Virus record (IMG/VR): IMGVR_UViG_3300046660_000513
Location: 1-64,000 of that record
Source of the DNA: a virus
DNA: 64,000 nucleotides
Direction: 5' to 3' (one strand)
The notes beneath the pieces are model-generated. The model worked only from the letters and a program-made list of their open reading frames with translations, was not told the DNA's origin and did not search any database. Made by a program: the position numbers and the translations under genes. How positions within the stretch are numbered: position 1 is the first letter of the stretch; each line of letters starts with the position of its first letter. This document shows, in pieces, positions 1-6,707 of the stretch.

Positions 1-197
1 CCGGGCTGCCCACCAAACGGATCGGATACGCCTCCCTGGCGGATCACAAGAAGGAGCGCCGCGCTCTGGTGCTGTGCGGGTGGTCGGAGTCGCACGTGCC
101 GTTGAAGGACGCTAGGGCGTGGCAGGAGGAGTTGCCGGAGGACCGGGAGGCACTGGGGGTTCCGGAGCAGCGGATAGAGCGGCTGCCGTTGTTCTGA
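1..197 (+). CDS. C-terminal end of an unrecognised protein (5' truncated)
   Basis: An open frame enters from the left edge and ends at TGA 195-197. The readable part is 64 residues, beginning GLPTKRIGYASL and ending IERLPLF; the first part is basic and the last third is Glu/Arg-rich. I recognise no motif. The frame is uninterrupted, and its stop lies 26 bases before the first promoter repeat, as at other gene ends here. The beginning of the gene lies outside the window, so its function cannot be judged. Confidence 0.7.
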   Translation, partial: GLPTKRIGYASLADHKKERRALVLCGWSESHVPLKDARAWQEELPEDREALGVPEQRIERLPLF

Positions 198-223
198 CGG
201 GGTTGTATCCCGCCTACTCGACA

Positions 224-241
224 TGCTAGGGTAGATATATC
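224..241 (+). promoter_or_regulatory. Promoter repeat, type copy, for gene 276
   Basis: TGCTAGGGTAGATATATC. This is the first of about 49 copies in the window. TAGGGT (227-232) reads as an extended -10 with the TGC before it; a -35 TTGTAT lies at 203-208 with an 18-base spacer. By the geometry of the leaderless genes (for example 22147), transcription should start at base 16 of the element. The leader that follows contains the GAGGAG ribosome site, a layout repeated at most copies. Confidence 0.85.
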
Positions 242-275
242 AGGACAGGGAAACACCACACCGAGGAGACTCCCA

Positions 276-422
276 ATGAACGCCAAGCAGCTCACCCAGA
301 ACACCGCCACCCTGATCATCGCGGCAATCCTTTTCCTTCCCCTCCTGATCGTAGGAATCCCCCTCCTGAAGCTGTGGCTCTGGGCCGTCAAGACCTTCGG
401 CCCGAAGAACCCCCAGATCTGA
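276..422 (+). CDS. Small single-pass membrane protein, 48 residues
   Basis: The ATG lies 9 bases after a GAGGAG site, in the leader of the promoter at 224. Residues 12-37 form one long hydrophobic stretch (TLIIAAILFLPLLIVGIP and beyond) that could span the membrane, followed by a short polar tail. It is too small to assign. A holin-like or membrane-regulator role is possible but unsupported, since no lysis gene is adjacent. Confidence 0.75.
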   Translation: MNAKQLTQNTATLIIAAILFLPLLIVGIPLLKLWLWAVKTFGPKNPQI

Positions 423-493
423 TCCCGCACCCTCACCGCCCGCCTCCTGGAACACTCCAGGAGGCGCCCCTATACCCCCAAGGAGCCTTCCAG

Positions 494-961
494 ATGAACG
501 CCCTGATCTACCTCCGCACCGAAACGCCCGTTATCACCGGGGAAGACCTGGAACGCCTCGATCTGATGCGTCCGTACGCCCTGGCCGCCGGGTACACCGT
601 TACCGAGGTGTGGCCGGTGTACGCCCCGTTCGAGTCGCCGACGGACATCAAGCACTGGACGAACGCCCGCCAGGACCTGGAAGAGGGGCGGTTCGATGCA
701 ATCGTGTTCTGGCATGAGGGGCAGGGCACACCGCGTCCTCGCCATCAGACCCGGGAAGATCTCGGCTACGACCGGGGTACTTCTGACTCCGCGTCTCCGG
801 AGGGTTTCCAGCCGGGTGCCCGGGTGAAGTACGACGACGCGGCGGGGGAGGTGCTGGAGCGGGTTTATTCGACGGCTCGGGGGGCCTGGGACTGCCAGGT
901 GCAGTTCGATGGTGTGGAGGGCACGGGGACGGTGTGGGAGTCGGATCTCGTGCCGGAGTGA
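494..961 (+). CDS. Protein resembling a serine-recombinase N-terminal fold without the catalytic serine
   Basis: The ATG at 494 has AAGGAG 8 bases upstream; an earlier in-frame ATG at 374 lies inside the preceding gene and is rejected. The product is 155 residues. The first 80 follow the resolvase pattern: ALIYLR at 3-8, then a helix, a VxEVW strand, and an ExGRFDAIVFW strand. The serine expected soon after IYLR is missing (TETP follows), and the usual DRxxR after the last strand is replaced by HEGQGTPRPR. The C-terminal part resembles a small beta barrel. I infer a non-catalytic resolvase-like domain of unknown role. Confidence 0.6.
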   Translation: MNALIYLRTETPVITGEDLERLDLMRPYALAAGYTVTEVWPVYAPFESPTDIKHWTNARQDLEEGRFDAIVFWHEGQGTPRPRHQTREDLGYDRGTSDSASPEGFQPGARVKYDDAAGEVLERVYSTARGAWDCQVQFDGVEGTGTVWESDLVPE

Positions 962-977
962 TCATGGGGTACACCGA

Positions 978-1003
978 GGGGGATCGGGAAACCGGTCCCC
1001 TTT
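978..1003 (+). terminator. Hairpin after gene 494
   Basis: GGGGATCGG and CCGGTCCCC pair around GAAA and are followed by TTT. The last T of this run begins the -10 of the next gene. Confidence 0.6.
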
Positions 1004-1014
1004 AGTGTTGCGCC
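1003..1014 (+). promoter_or_regulatory. -10 region of leaderless gene 1015
   Basis: TAGTGT (1003-1008) followed by exactly six bases and then the ATG at 1015, the same spacing as in the leaderless genes that use the 18-base repeat. There is no ribosome site upstream of the ATG and no clear -35; the position of a -35 is occupied by the terminator hairpin. Confidence 0.55.
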
Positions 1015-1368
1015 ATGAGCCCTGTACCGGATCGTCGTCCCCTGTATCTGCAAGTAGCGGAGGAGCTGCGCCGCGATGTTGTGCAGGGGCGGAAGCCCGG
1101 GGATCCGCTGCCGTCGATCCGGGCGCTCCAGGAGCGGTTCCAGGTGGCGAACATGACCTTGCGGGCTGCTCTGGGGGTGCTGAGGGATGAGGGTTTGATC
1201 TATACGGTCCAGGGGCGCGGCAGCTATGTCACGGGCGGCGCTGAGGAACCGGTGACGGGGGAGGGAATCTCGTGGGCTGCTCTGGTGGGGATGGTGGTGG
1301 AGCTGCGGGAAGAGGTCGGGGAGTTGCGGCGGTTGGTGGAGGAGCTGAGGGCGGGCCGGGGCGTGTAG
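1015..1368 (+). CDS. GntR-family transcriptional regulator with C-terminal coiled coil
   Basis: 117 residues. Residues 8-75 are a GntR winged helix: PLYLQVAEELRRDVVQG, then GDPLPSIRALQERFQVANMTLRAALGVLRDEGLI and the wing YTVQGRGSYVT. No effector domain follows; residues 85-114 are a Leu/Glu-rich helix (VVELREEVGELRRLVEEL) suited to dimerisation. The gene appears leaderless. It is one of two small GntR proteins here (the other is at 18129) and is a candidate for binding phage promoters; that role is inference. Confidence 0.88.
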   Translation: MSPVPDRRPLYLQVAEELRRDVVQGRKPGDPLPSIRALQERFQVANMTLRAALGVLRDEGLIYTVQGRGSYVTGGAEEPVTGEGISWAALVGMVVELREEVGELRRLVEELRAGRGV

Positions 1369-1392
1369 GGGTTGTGCCTCCTATCTCGAATC

Positions 1393-1410
1393 TGCTAGGG
1401 TAGATACATC
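1393..1410 (+). promoter_or_regulatory. Promoter repeat for genes 1439-2027
   Basis: TGCTAGGGTAGATACATC, with -35 TTGTGC at 1372-1377 and an 18-base spacer to TAGGGT at 1396. Confidence 0.85.
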
Positions 1411-1438
1411 AGAGACACCGTGACAGAGGAGACTCCCC

Positions 1439-1645
1439 GTGCGCCACATCCACCGCCGCAACATCTGTGACCACGGCTACGAGGGAACGCCCTGCCACCC
1501 CGGCAACCACAAGGCCGTAGGCCACGCCGAGTGCTCCGAAACCGCCTGCCCCACCAACACCCTGGAACGCCACGCCTACAACCCCCACAAGTCCGGCATC
1601 GGCTGCACGTGCGGATTCGGCCCCTACGACAAAGTCCACTTCTGA
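1439..1645 (+). CDS. Cys/His-rich small protein, possible zinc binder
   Basis: Starts at GTG 1439, 8 bases after GAGGAG. 68 residues with seven cysteines and eight histidines: CDHGYEGTPCHPGNH at 10-24, CSETACP at 32-38 and CTCGFGPYDKVHF at the C-terminus. The spacing suits one or two structural zinc sites. It is followed 13 bases later by a second cysteine-containing gene from the same promoter. The role is unknown. Confidence 0.75.
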   Translation: MRHIHRRNICDHGYEGTPCHPGNHKAVGHAECSETACPTNTLERHAYNPHKSGIGCTCGFGPYDKVHF

Positions 1646-1658
1646 GGAAAGTCTGACC

Positions 1659-2027
1659 ATGACCGAGAACGTCACCCATCGTTGCCGTAGCTGCGGAGTC
1701 ACCGTGTACATAGGCGACGAGTGGACGTATTGCAGCGGCGGTTCCCAGTTCTGCTACAACAGCGGCCCTAACCCGAGCAAGATGCTGCGCTGGGCCAAGG
1801 ACGCCGGTCTGAAGATCGTGTGCTCTGTGGCCCCGTACGAGGGCCGGGAGGTGGTGTACGACTCGGGCTATTCCGGCACGCATCCGCGCCCTTGGGTGCT
1901 TCTGGGGACGGGGCTGCGGTTCTCGGGTAAGGAGTGTCTCGCCCTGCCTCTCCCTCCGGTGCTCCAGCCGTCTCCGCCGTCTTCCCGGGGGTTCCTGTCG
2001 CGCATCACGGGGCGCTGGGCCCGTTAG
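1659..2027 (+). CDS. Zinc-ribbon-like hypothetical protein
   Basis: 122 residues, with the ATG preceded by AGGAAAG. The N-terminus has CRSCGVTVY (9-17) and CSGGSQFC (25-32), a four-cysteine knuckle. The middle is a mixed alpha/beta region (WAKDAGLKIVCSV) and the C-terminus is proline- and serine-rich, ending in basic residues. No family recognised. Confidence 0.7.
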   Translation: MTENVTHRCRSCGVTVYIGDEWTYCSGGSQFCYNSGPNPSKMLRWAKDAGLKIVCSVAPYEGREVVYDSGYSGTHPRPWVLLGTGLRFSGKECLALPLPPVLQPSPPSSRGFLSRITGRWAR

Positions 2028-2095
2028 TTCTGATCTTCGTTGCAAGGCCCCTGCCTTCGGGTGGGGGTTTCTTGTTGTGCGCTCTCAGCTCTGTA

Positions 2096-2113
2096 TGCTA
2101 GGGTAGATACATC
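2096..2113 (+). promoter_or_regulatory. Promoter repeat for the operon 2142-4928
   Basis: TGCTAGGGTAGATACATC, with -35 TTGTGC at 2075-2080 and an 18-base spacer. It drives the longest run of coupled genes in the left arm. Confidence 0.85.
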
Positions 2114-2141
2114 AGGACACACCAAAACCGAGGAGAGTCCC

Positions 2142-2315
2142 ATGGAGCAGAACCCCTTGTTCCTGATCGTTGCCTGCGACGACAGGTGGGGCCAGTACAA
2201 AGAGCTGCGCCTTCGGGCGGCCGACCTGGAAGACGCCCTGACCAGGATCAAACAGGACACTCGCTGGCGCCCCTCGTACAGGATCGTCGGCTGGCTGACA
2301 GAAGGAGAGTTCTGA
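2142..2315 (+). CDS. Hypothetical protein, 57 residues
   Basis: First gene of the operon. The ATG lies 8 bases after GAGGAG; an upstream in-frame ATG at 2040 precedes the promoter and is rejected. The sequence MEQNPLFLIVACDDRWGQY continues into a helix (LRAADLEDALTRIKQ) and ends with a predicted strand, a small alpha/beta protein. Function unknown. Confidence 0.75.
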   Translation: MEQNPLFLIVACDDRWGQYKELRLRAADLEDALTRIKQDTRWRPSYRIVGWLTEGEF

Positions 2316-2317
2316 CC

Positions 2318-2668
2318 ATGGCGAAGAAGGAATCCCTCAAGAAAGCCGTCGCCCTCCCTGAAGGCGGCCTGCAATGGTCCTGGAACGGCCTCGGGGAAGT
2401 CCGGCACACAGTCACCTGGGACGGGAAAACGGGCCAGTCAGTTTGGGTCGTCTGGCACGGCGAACTCCCCATGCGGGCCGAACTGCCCTGGTTCCTGGTC
2501 AAGGCGCGCGGCGAGGTGCAGGAGAACATTCGGCATTTTCGCAACGCGCATCTTGATCGAATCCACGCCAACAGGGCCCTGCACGCTGTAGGGATGCTGG
2601 CAGATCAACACTTCGACACGCCTGGATACTGCAACTGCTGGCGCTGCACCCCTGAGGAGACCTCGTGA
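2318..2668 (+). CDS. Hypothetical protein with C-terminal cysteines
   Basis: 116 residues. The ATG follows GAAGGAG, which lies inside the end of the previous gene. The centre is beta-rich (VRHTVTWDGKTGQSVWVVW), followed by a helix with several histidines and the C-terminus YCNCWRCTPEETS. The last residues are encoded by the GAGGAGACC that serves as ribosome site for the next gene, whose GTG overlaps this stop. Confidence 0.75.
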   Translation: MAKKESLKKAVALPEGGLQWSWNGLGEVRHTVTWDGKTGQSVWVVWHGELPMRAELPWFLVKARGEVQENIRHFRNAHLDRIHANRALHAVGMLADQHFDTPGYCNCWRCTPEETS

Positions 2669-2895
2669 CGTCGCCTGAACAGTCCGATCTTGTGAAGATC
2701 GGCCGCGTCTACACCGGCCCGTACGGCTGGAAGTTCCGTATCGACGTGATCACCACCCACCCCGACCCTGCTGACGGGGAACCGATGGTTCTCGGCTGGA
2801 AGTTCTTCAACGGCTACTGGCAGGCTGCCTCTTACGGCCTGTCCGAGTGGCTGGGGATGGAAGACCACGAGTGGCTGCCTGAGGAGACCCCGTGA
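2665..2895 (+). CDS. Hypothetical protein, 76 residues
   Basis: Starts at a GTG overlapping the previous stop (GTGA). The sequence is tryptophan- and aromatic-rich (YGWKFRIDVI, LGWKFFNGYWQAA, EWLGMEDHEWL), a likely small beta protein. The C-terminus PEETP coincides with the embedded ribosome site of the next gene. No family recognised. Confidence 0.75.
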   Translation: MTSPEQSDLVKIGRVYTGPYGWKFRIDVITTHPDPADGEPMVLGWKFFNGYWQAASYGLSEWLGMEDHEWLPEETP

Positions 2896-3296
2896 ACACC
2901 CCCAAGAAGCCCGGCGGCATCCACGTCACCGAGGAAACCGTCTACAAGCTGATCCCCGACGCGGACGCCCTGGCTCTGGCCTGGATCAAGGCGTGGGCCG
3001 ACAAGGTGCCCTCGGGCACTCAGATGATCTTGGCCAAGATGCGGTGCGCCCTGGCTGACGGGCCGTGTGGGTGCCCCGAGGACGCCTATACGTTCAAGTG
3101 CACGGGCCCGTACCCGCCGGTCCCTCTGGAGATCCTCATGGCCTGGGTTACCCCCCTGGAAAGCTCCCCGGGCCCTATCCCCGGTGTGGTGGAGGGCGTC
3201 ATGCTCCCTGCGCCACAGGCTGTTGTGTCGGGCGGTCACGTGCGTGAAGTCCAGTTCGTGGGGCCGGGGATGGCCCTGTATCTCAAGAAGATCTGA
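2892..3296 (+). CDS. Hypothetical protein, 134 residues
   Basis: Starts at a GTG overlapping the previous stop. N-terminal helices (ETVYKLIPDADALALAWIKAWADKV), a cysteine cluster CGCPEDAYTFKC at about 56-67, then a beta-rich C-terminal half ending MALYLKKI. Function unknown; it is translationally coupled in the 2142-4928 operon. Confidence 0.75.
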   Translation: MNTPKKPGGIHVTEETVYKLIPDADALALAWIKAWADKVPSGTQMILAKMRCALADGPCGCPEDAYTFKCTGPYPPVPLEILMAWVTPLESSPGPIPGVVEGVMLPAPQAVVSGGHVREVQFVGPGMALYLKKI

Positions 3297-3306
3297 GGGG
3301 CGTCCC

Positions 3307-3561
3307 GTGCCTGACGAGAACACCCCTACCGGTAACCGGCCGGATTATCAGCATCCCGCCCACAAGGTCCCTCTGGGTTCCTGGACTGGGCAGCGTCACC
3401 AGAAACGGATCATCGGCTTCGAGCAGCGTGCTGAGATCCTGGAGAAGTTCCGGACCGCCCGCGAGGGCAACCCGGCTCTCTCCAAGGCGGCGTTCGCCCG
3501 TGCTACGGCCCTCGACTACGGGGTATCCGCTTCCACCATCCTCGCTATCCTTGCTGGTTGA
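3307..3561 (+). CDS. Small protein with helix-turn-helix-like C-terminus
   Basis: 84 residues from GTG 3307, 10 bases after the previous stop; a longer frame opening at 3067 lies inside that gene and is rejected. The first 35 residues are polar (NTPTGNRPDYQHPAHK). Residues 40-84 form two or three helices (QRAEILEKFRTAREGN, SKAAFARATAL, VSASTILAILAG) resembling a helix-turn-helix. DNA binding is an inference. Confidence 0.65.
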   Translation: MPDENTPTGNRPDYQHPAHKVPLGSWTGQRHQKRIIGFEQRAEILEKFRTAREGNPALSKAAFARATALDYGVSASTILAILAG

Positions 3562-3574
3562 GACTGGAGACCCC

Positions 3575-3805
3575 GTGACTCCCGGGTGCGAGCTGTTTGC
3601 CGGGTCCCTTCACGACGCCGACCCGCCGCCTGCTGCCGTACAGGTCATCCTCGAATGGATCACCGGTGACGGCTCCATCAGGCACAGCACCAAGAACCTG
3701 TGCGCGGCCTGCTACGACGACAAGATGCGCGAGTTCACCGACACCGCCACCGAGGGCCGTTACAGCCTTATCACCGTTATCCAGCGCTACCAGGAGACCC
3801 CGTGA
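3575..3805 (+). CDS. Hypothetical protein, 76 residues
   Basis: Starts at GTG 3575 after GGAGACCCC. Contains a C..C pair (NLCAACYDDK) and a helical end VIQRYQETP. The C-terminal ETP is produced by the ribosome site of the next gene. No family recognised. Confidence 0.7.
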   Translation: MTPGCELFAGSLHDADPPPAAVQVILEWITGDGSIRHSTKNLCAACYDDKMREFTDTATEGRYSLITVIQRYQETP

Positions 3806-3987
3806 TCACGGAACAGCAGCTCGCCGAGTACAACGAGGCGATCATGACCTACCAGCACCACGTCCCTGTCGGATTCAACTGCTGCTCCGCACACCCTGCC
3901 GCAGAGGCCAGCATCCGCCTGTACGCCGAAGTCCTCCGGCTCCGCGCCGCTGTTACCGCCTACGAGACTGCCCGGGAGACCCCGTGA
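3802..3987 (+). CDS. Hypothetical helical protein, 61 residues
   Basis: The GTG overlaps the previous stop (GTGA). Mostly helical: EQQLAEYNEAIMTYQHH, then FNCCSAHPAAEASIRLYAEVLRLRAAVTAYE. Ends ARETP at the embedded ribosome site. Function unknown. Confidence 0.72.
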   Translation: MITEQQLAEYNEAIMTYQHHVPVGFNCCSAHPAAEASIRLYAEVLRLRAAVTAYETARETP

Positions 3988-4307
3988 ACCCCGTCGAGAA
4001 CCCCCGTGACCGCATCCATTTCAGGTTCTGCCCTGACGACATGTGCAGGGTCCAGCACAACGCGCCCGGCGACCGCTGCAAGGATCTGGACGAGCTGCTC
4101 GATCAGGTCGCCGACCCCAACACCTCCCTTGTAGCCGCCTACCGGCAGCTCTTGGACATGCACATGGACACGCTGCTCACTCACGGCCCCCAGGTAGCTC
4201 AGGGGCTTGCCCTGGCTATCACGAAGCTGGCTCCCCTGTTGCCTGCCGAAGGGGCCCCGTGGGTCGTGGCCTCTCCGTACCCCGACCCGATTCAGGAGAC
4301 CCTGTGA
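3984..4307 (+). CDS. Hypothetical protein, 107 residues
   Basis: GTG overlapping the previous stop; preceded by GGGAGACCCC. The N-terminus is basic and cysteine-containing (RFCPDDMCRVQHNAPGDRC), possibly metal-binding, followed by long helices (LDELLDQVADPNTSLVAAYRQLL). Ends IQETL at the next embedded ribosome site. Confidence 0.72.
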   Translation: MNPVENPRDRIHFRFCPDDMCRVQHNAPGDRCKDLDELLDQVADPNTSLVAAYRQLLDMHMDTLLTHGPQVAQGLALAITKLAPLLPAEGAPWVVASPYPDPIQETL

Positions 4308-4501
4308 CGTCGCGTTGGCTCGTCTTCCACGTAGAGATCGAAACCGACACTGATGATCCGGCAGCTATCGCCGCGATCATCGACCACATCGACAGCCAGG
4401 TTTCCGGCCTACCACAGATGATCAAGGCCGACTGTGCCGACGGGATCGACACCGTGGCCTACCAGGCTGTTTCCATGCACGGCCAGGAAAGGGACGACTG
4501 A
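4304..4501 (+). CDS. Hypothetical small alpha/beta protein, 65 residues
   Basis: GTG overlapping the previous stop. The pattern is strand (RWLVFHVEIETD), helix (AAIAAIIDHIDSQV), strand and a short tail, ending in acidic QERDD. It could be a ferredoxin-like half domain; no family recognised. Confidence 0.7.
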   Translation: MTSRWLVFHVEIETDTDDPAAIAAIIDHIDSQVSGLPQMIKADCADGIDTVAYQAVSMHGQERDD

Positions 4502-4503
4502 TC

Positions 4504-4641
4504 ATGGACGGCAACACACTGGAAGACGCCCGTGAACTGTTGGCGCGGTTCCAGGAGGTGATAACGGCTGCCGAGGCGGGCGGGAAGCCGGGTTGGGGTC
4601 CGTTCGCGGACATCGTGATCATGAAAGTAGAGGGGGAGTAA
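4504..4641 (+). CDS. Hypothetical peptide, 45 residues
   Basis: ATG two bases after the previous stop. Helical N-terminal half (TLEDARELLARFQEVITAA) and a strand-like end (PFADIVIMKVEGE). Its TAA overlaps the ATG of the next gene by one base (TAATG), so the two are translationally coupled. It is too short to find by length alone but continues the operon without a gap. Confidence 0.65.
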   Translation: MDGNTLEDARELLARFQEVITAAEAGGKPGWGPFADIVIMKVEGE

Positions 4642-4928
4642 TGAGCTGGGGAGGGCCGGGCGGGCTCACAGGAGACGCCGCCGTGCTGGAGGGGCAGGAA
4701 CTCCAGGCTTATCTGGACGTCTGGATCGAGCAGGGGATTTTCCGGGAAGGGAAGGTCATCTGGGATCCGCAGGAGGGTCGCCACTGGGTGGAGGTCAGCC
4801 TCACTTCCGGGTTCTCCCGTCGGGAGTGGTCGGCAGAGGAGTTCCGCGCTTACATCCAGGGCGTGAAGGACGCTACCCGGCATCACCGCAGGGAAAAGCC
4901 TGGGGTGGGCGACGGTGCCGGAGGGTAG
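4641..4928 (+). CDS. Hypothetical protein, last gene of the operon
   Basis: 95 residues from the ATG that overlaps the previous stop; an in-frame ATG at 4593 lies inside the preceding gene. Contains helix LEGQELQAYLDVWIEQGIF, strands GKVIWDP and RHWVEVSL, and an aromatic-basic helix before a glycine-rich tail. A strong terminator follows. Function unknown. Confidence 0.72.
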   Translation: MSWGGPGGLTGDAAVLEGQELQAYLDVWIEQGIFREGKVIWDPQEGRHWVEVSLTSGFSRREWSAEEFRAYIQGVKDATRHHRREKPGVGDGAGG

Positions 4929-4969
4929 GCTATTTGGCGGACCCTTCGGGGTTCGTGACGGAGACAGGG

Positions 4970-5004
4970 ACGGCCGGACGTGTGGAAGCGTCCGGCCGTT
5001 TCGT
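4970..5004 (+). terminator. Terminator of the 2142-4928 operon
   Basis: ACGGCCGGACG pairs with CGTCCGGCCGT around an 8-base loop, followed by a T-rich tail. Confidence 0.85.
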
Positions 5005-5037
5005 TGTGTCTGGGTGTTGTGCCTCCTTCAATCCATG

Positions 5038-5055
5038 TGCTAGGGTAGATATATT
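5038..5055 (+). promoter_or_regulatory. Promoter repeat for genes 5089-5803
   Basis: TGCTAGGGTAGATATATT, with -35 TTGTGC at 5017-5022 and an 18-base spacer. The final base departs from the consensus. Confidence 0.85.
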
Positions 5056-5088
5056 GAAGCACAGGGACACCAAACCGAGGAGACCCTC

Positions 5089-5229
5089 ATGTCGTACGCC
5101 ACGATCCTCCGATTCGCCGCCGTCCTCGCCCTTATGGGCACGGGTCACTGGATCATCGCCCTGCTGGTCTGGGGAGTCGGCTACGGCGCCCAGAAGGCCC
5201 TGTACACCCACCTGATGAACAAGATCTGA
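5089..5229 (+). CDS. Small membrane protein, 46 residues
   Basis: ATG 9 bases after GAGGAG. Residues 4-36 are hydrophobic (LRFAAVLALMGTG, then WIIALLVWGVGYGA) and could form one or two transmembrane helices; the tail is QKALYTHLMNKI. Compare the membrane peptides at 276 and 5908. Function unknown. Confidence 0.72.
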   Translation: MSYATILRFAAVLALMGTGHWIIALLVWGVGYGAQKALYTHLMNKI

Positions 5230-5241
5230 GAGGGGACCGTC

Positions 5242-5355
5242 ATGGAACCGCGCACACCCTGCGAGGAGTACGGCCACGACTACGAGACCGATCCTGAGGA
5301 CATCCTGCTCCACGTTTGCACTGAGCCTGGCTGCGGCGACTGGTACCGAGACTGA
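5242..5355 (+). CDS. Cysteine-containing acidic peptide, 37 residues
   Basis: ATG at 5242, preceded by GAGAGGGG. The peptide carries C7, H11, H24, C26, C31 (CEEYGHDY, LLHVCTEPGCGDWY), the CxxxxC-H pattern of a degenerate zinc knuckle common in Streptomyces phage peptides. It sits 12 bases after one gene and 10 before the next, in the same direction. Function unknown. Confidence 0.65.
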   Translation: MEPRTPCEEYGHDYETDPEDILLHVCTEPGCGDWYRD

Positions 5356-5365
5356 GGAGCATTCC

Positions 5366-5566
5366 GTGTCTACGCCCTCTTACAAGATCACCTGGACTGT
5401 CGGTCTGCTTTTTCGCCGCACCGTTCGCCGGACCCTCCTGCGGGACAGTGTCAGGTTCTCCGAGGACAAGAGCCTTGTGGACTCTCTGTTCATTATCCGG
5501 CCGACCTCCCGGGCGCAGTACGACGCCCTGATGGCCTGGATGCGCCGCGTATCCGAAACCAACTGA
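5366..5566 (+). CDS. Hypothetical protein, paralogue of genes 5576 and 10087
   Basis: 66 residues from GTG 5366, 6 bases after GAGGAG. The sequence YKITWTVGLLFRRTVRRTLL then SLVDSLFIIRP aligns with YEITFTVGLRYRGGVRRQL and SLLDSLITIRT of gene 10087, and less closely with the next gene. The pattern strand, basic helix, strand, helix suggests a small ferredoxin-like fold. Function unknown. Confidence 0.72.
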   Translation: MSTPSYKITWTVGLLFRRTVRRTLLRDSVRFSEDKSLVDSLFIIRPTSRAQYDALMAWMRRVSETN

Positions 5567-5575
5567 GGAGCCCTG

Positions 5576-5803
5576 ATGAACGAGAGCCCCCTTTACTTCC
5601 AGAGCATCCACCCGGTGGGTGTGGTCTTGTTCCGCTCCAGCCGTCTTCACAGGCGCCGTATCCACACGCACCTCCAGGCTCTCGGCTTCATGTACATGAG
5701 TGCTCTTTGGTGGGTCCTGTGGGTCGATTTCATCGTGTGGCCCCCCACTCATGCCGAAGCTGTTGAACTTCAGGACTGGCTGCGGGGCCTCGGCGTCTCC
5801 TAA
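5576..5803 (+). CDS. Hypothetical protein, paralogue of gene 5366
   Basis: 75 residues; ATG after TGAGGAG. Shares the spacing of the gene before it: a V-rich strand (HPVGVVLFRSS), an RRR-containing helix, a hydrophobic WVDFIVWPP strand and a final helix EAVELQDWLRGL. Probably a tandem duplication that diverged. Function unknown. Confidence 0.72.
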   Translation: MNESPLYFQSIHPVGVVLFRSSRLHRRRIHTHLQALGFMYMSALWWVLWVDFIVWPPTHAEAVELQDWLRGLGVS

Positions 5804-5815
5804 TCCTCTGCCCGA

Positions 5816-5846
5816 ACCCCCTGTCGACACCGGCAGGGGGGTTTTT
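5816..5846 (+). terminator. Terminator after gene 5576
   Basis: CCCCCTG and CAGGGGG stems followed by TTTTT, ending just before the next promoter repeat. Confidence 0.85.
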
Positions 5847-5850
5847 CATG

Positions 5851-5868
5851 TGCTAGGGTAGATAAATA
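5851..5868 (+). promoter_or_regulatory. Promoter repeat for gene 5908
   Basis: TGCTAGGGTAGATAAATA; the 3' end departs from the consensus and no TTG-type -35 is visible, because the terminator occupies that position. Confidence 0.7.
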
Positions 5869-5907
5869 CCAGGCGCACCGTGTGCCTGGATACAAATGGG
5901 GTGCGGA

Positions 5908-6069
5908 ATGCGCGGTCTGTGGTGGGTTCTTGCTGTAGCGCTGTACATACTGGCGCTCGGAGGGGTAATGGCCGGACTGCACGGGGACTTGTTCTCTTTC
6001 CTCATCGCGGCCGGACTCGCCGGATGGGGCTGGGCCTGCCAGAAGAAGGCCACCCGGACACCCAAGTAG
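5908..6069 (+). CDS. Two-helix membrane protein, 53 residues
   Basis: ATG at 5908 behind a weak GGGGTGCGG site. Two hydrophobic segments (about residues 5-22, WWVLAVALYILALGGVMA, and 29-43, FSFLIAAGLAGWGWA) joined by a short loop, then a basic tail CQKKATRTPK. Size and layout would suit a holin or small membrane regulator, but nothing else supports that. Confidence 0.7.
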   Translation: MRGLWWVLAVALYILALGGVMAGLHGDLFSFLIAAGLAGWGWACQKKATRTPK

Positions 6070-6092
6070 TCGCAGCGGCCAGTACCAGAGGA

Positions 6093-6119
6093 ACCCCCGT
6101 CCGATCGGACGGGGGTTTT
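6093..6119 (+). terminator. Terminator after gene 5908
   Basis: Near-perfect palindrome ACCCCCGTCCGATCGGACGG continuing to GGGT, followed by TTT. Confidence 0.88.
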
Positions 6120-6159
6120 CTGTCGCACAGATAAGGGTCTATTTACCCAAAGTAGGACA

Positions 6160-6171
6160 TAGGATTCATAT
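6160..6171 (+). promoter_or_regulatory. -10 region of leaderless gene 6172
   Basis: TAGGAT (6160-6165) and then six bases to the ATG at 6172. No Shine-Dalgarno sequence lies between them. Same geometry as at 1003 and 22147. Confidence 0.55.
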
Positions 6172-6441
6172 ATGAAGATCGGTATGGGATGGGGCTCCGA
6201 CCAGGTAGGCCACGCCTGGGGAGAATTCCCCACCGTAGAGGCGGCAGCACAGGTGTTCCAGGGTTTTCTGCGTCGCATCCGGACTCGCTGGGTCCCCGGC
6301 TTCATGGGGGACCCGTTGGTGCGGGACGGCAAGCGGCTGTTGATCCGCATGTGTACCGACGGCGTGCGTGCGGTGCAGCAAGGCAAGCCGTGGCGTGCGC
6401 AGATCGGCGATGTGTGGGTGTCGTTGTTTCCCCGACAGTAG
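6172..6441 (+). CDS. Hypothetical protein, probably leaderless mRNA
   Basis: 89 residues. Contains a beta-rich start (MKIGMGWGSDQVGHAWGEF), a helix (TVEAAAQVFQGFLRRIRTRW), a strand with RDGKRLLIRM and a helix before a final strand GDVWVSLFPRQ. No family recognised. The start codon immediately follows a -10-like hexamer plus six bases, with no ribosome site. Confidence 0.72.
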   Translation: MKIGMGWGSDQVGHAWGEFPTVEAAAQVFQGFLRRIRTRWVPGFMGDPLVRDGKRLLIRMCTDGVRAVQQGKPWRAQIGDVWVSLFPRQ

Positions 6442-6467
6442 GGGTGTTGTGGGATCTACAGGGAACA

Positions 6468-6485
6468 TGCTAGGGTAGATACATC
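6468..6485 (+). promoter_or_regulatory. Promoter repeat for gene 6519
   Basis: TGCTAGGGTAGATACATC, with -35 TTGTGG at 6447-6452 and an 18-base spacer. Confidence 0.85.
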
Positions 6486-6518
6486 AGCTCAGGGGAACAC
6501 CAAACCAAGGAGACTCCC

Positions 6519-6707
6519 ATGGAAGCCGTCAACAAGATCGCCACGCACCTGCTGTTCGTCGACAACGACCCCGAGATGATGGACCACGGCAAGCAGCGCG
6601 TAGCTGAGCAGTTCGCCCGGAAGGCCGGTCTCCAGGGCCTGGGCATCGAATACCCCGAGCTGGTGGCTCGCGCCCGCGCTCACGTCCGTGAGAACCTGAT
6701 GGGCTGA
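6519..6707 (+). CDS. Hypothetical helical protein, 62 residues
   Basis: ATG after AAGGAGACTCCC. Almost wholly helical (VNKIATHLLFVDNDPEMMDHG, QRVAEQFARKAGL, PELVARARAHVRENL). Single-gene cassette between its own promoter and terminator. Function unknown. Confidence 0.75.
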   Translation: MEAVNKIATHLLFVDNDPEMMDHGKQRVAEQFARKAGLQGLGIEYPELVARARAHVRENLMG

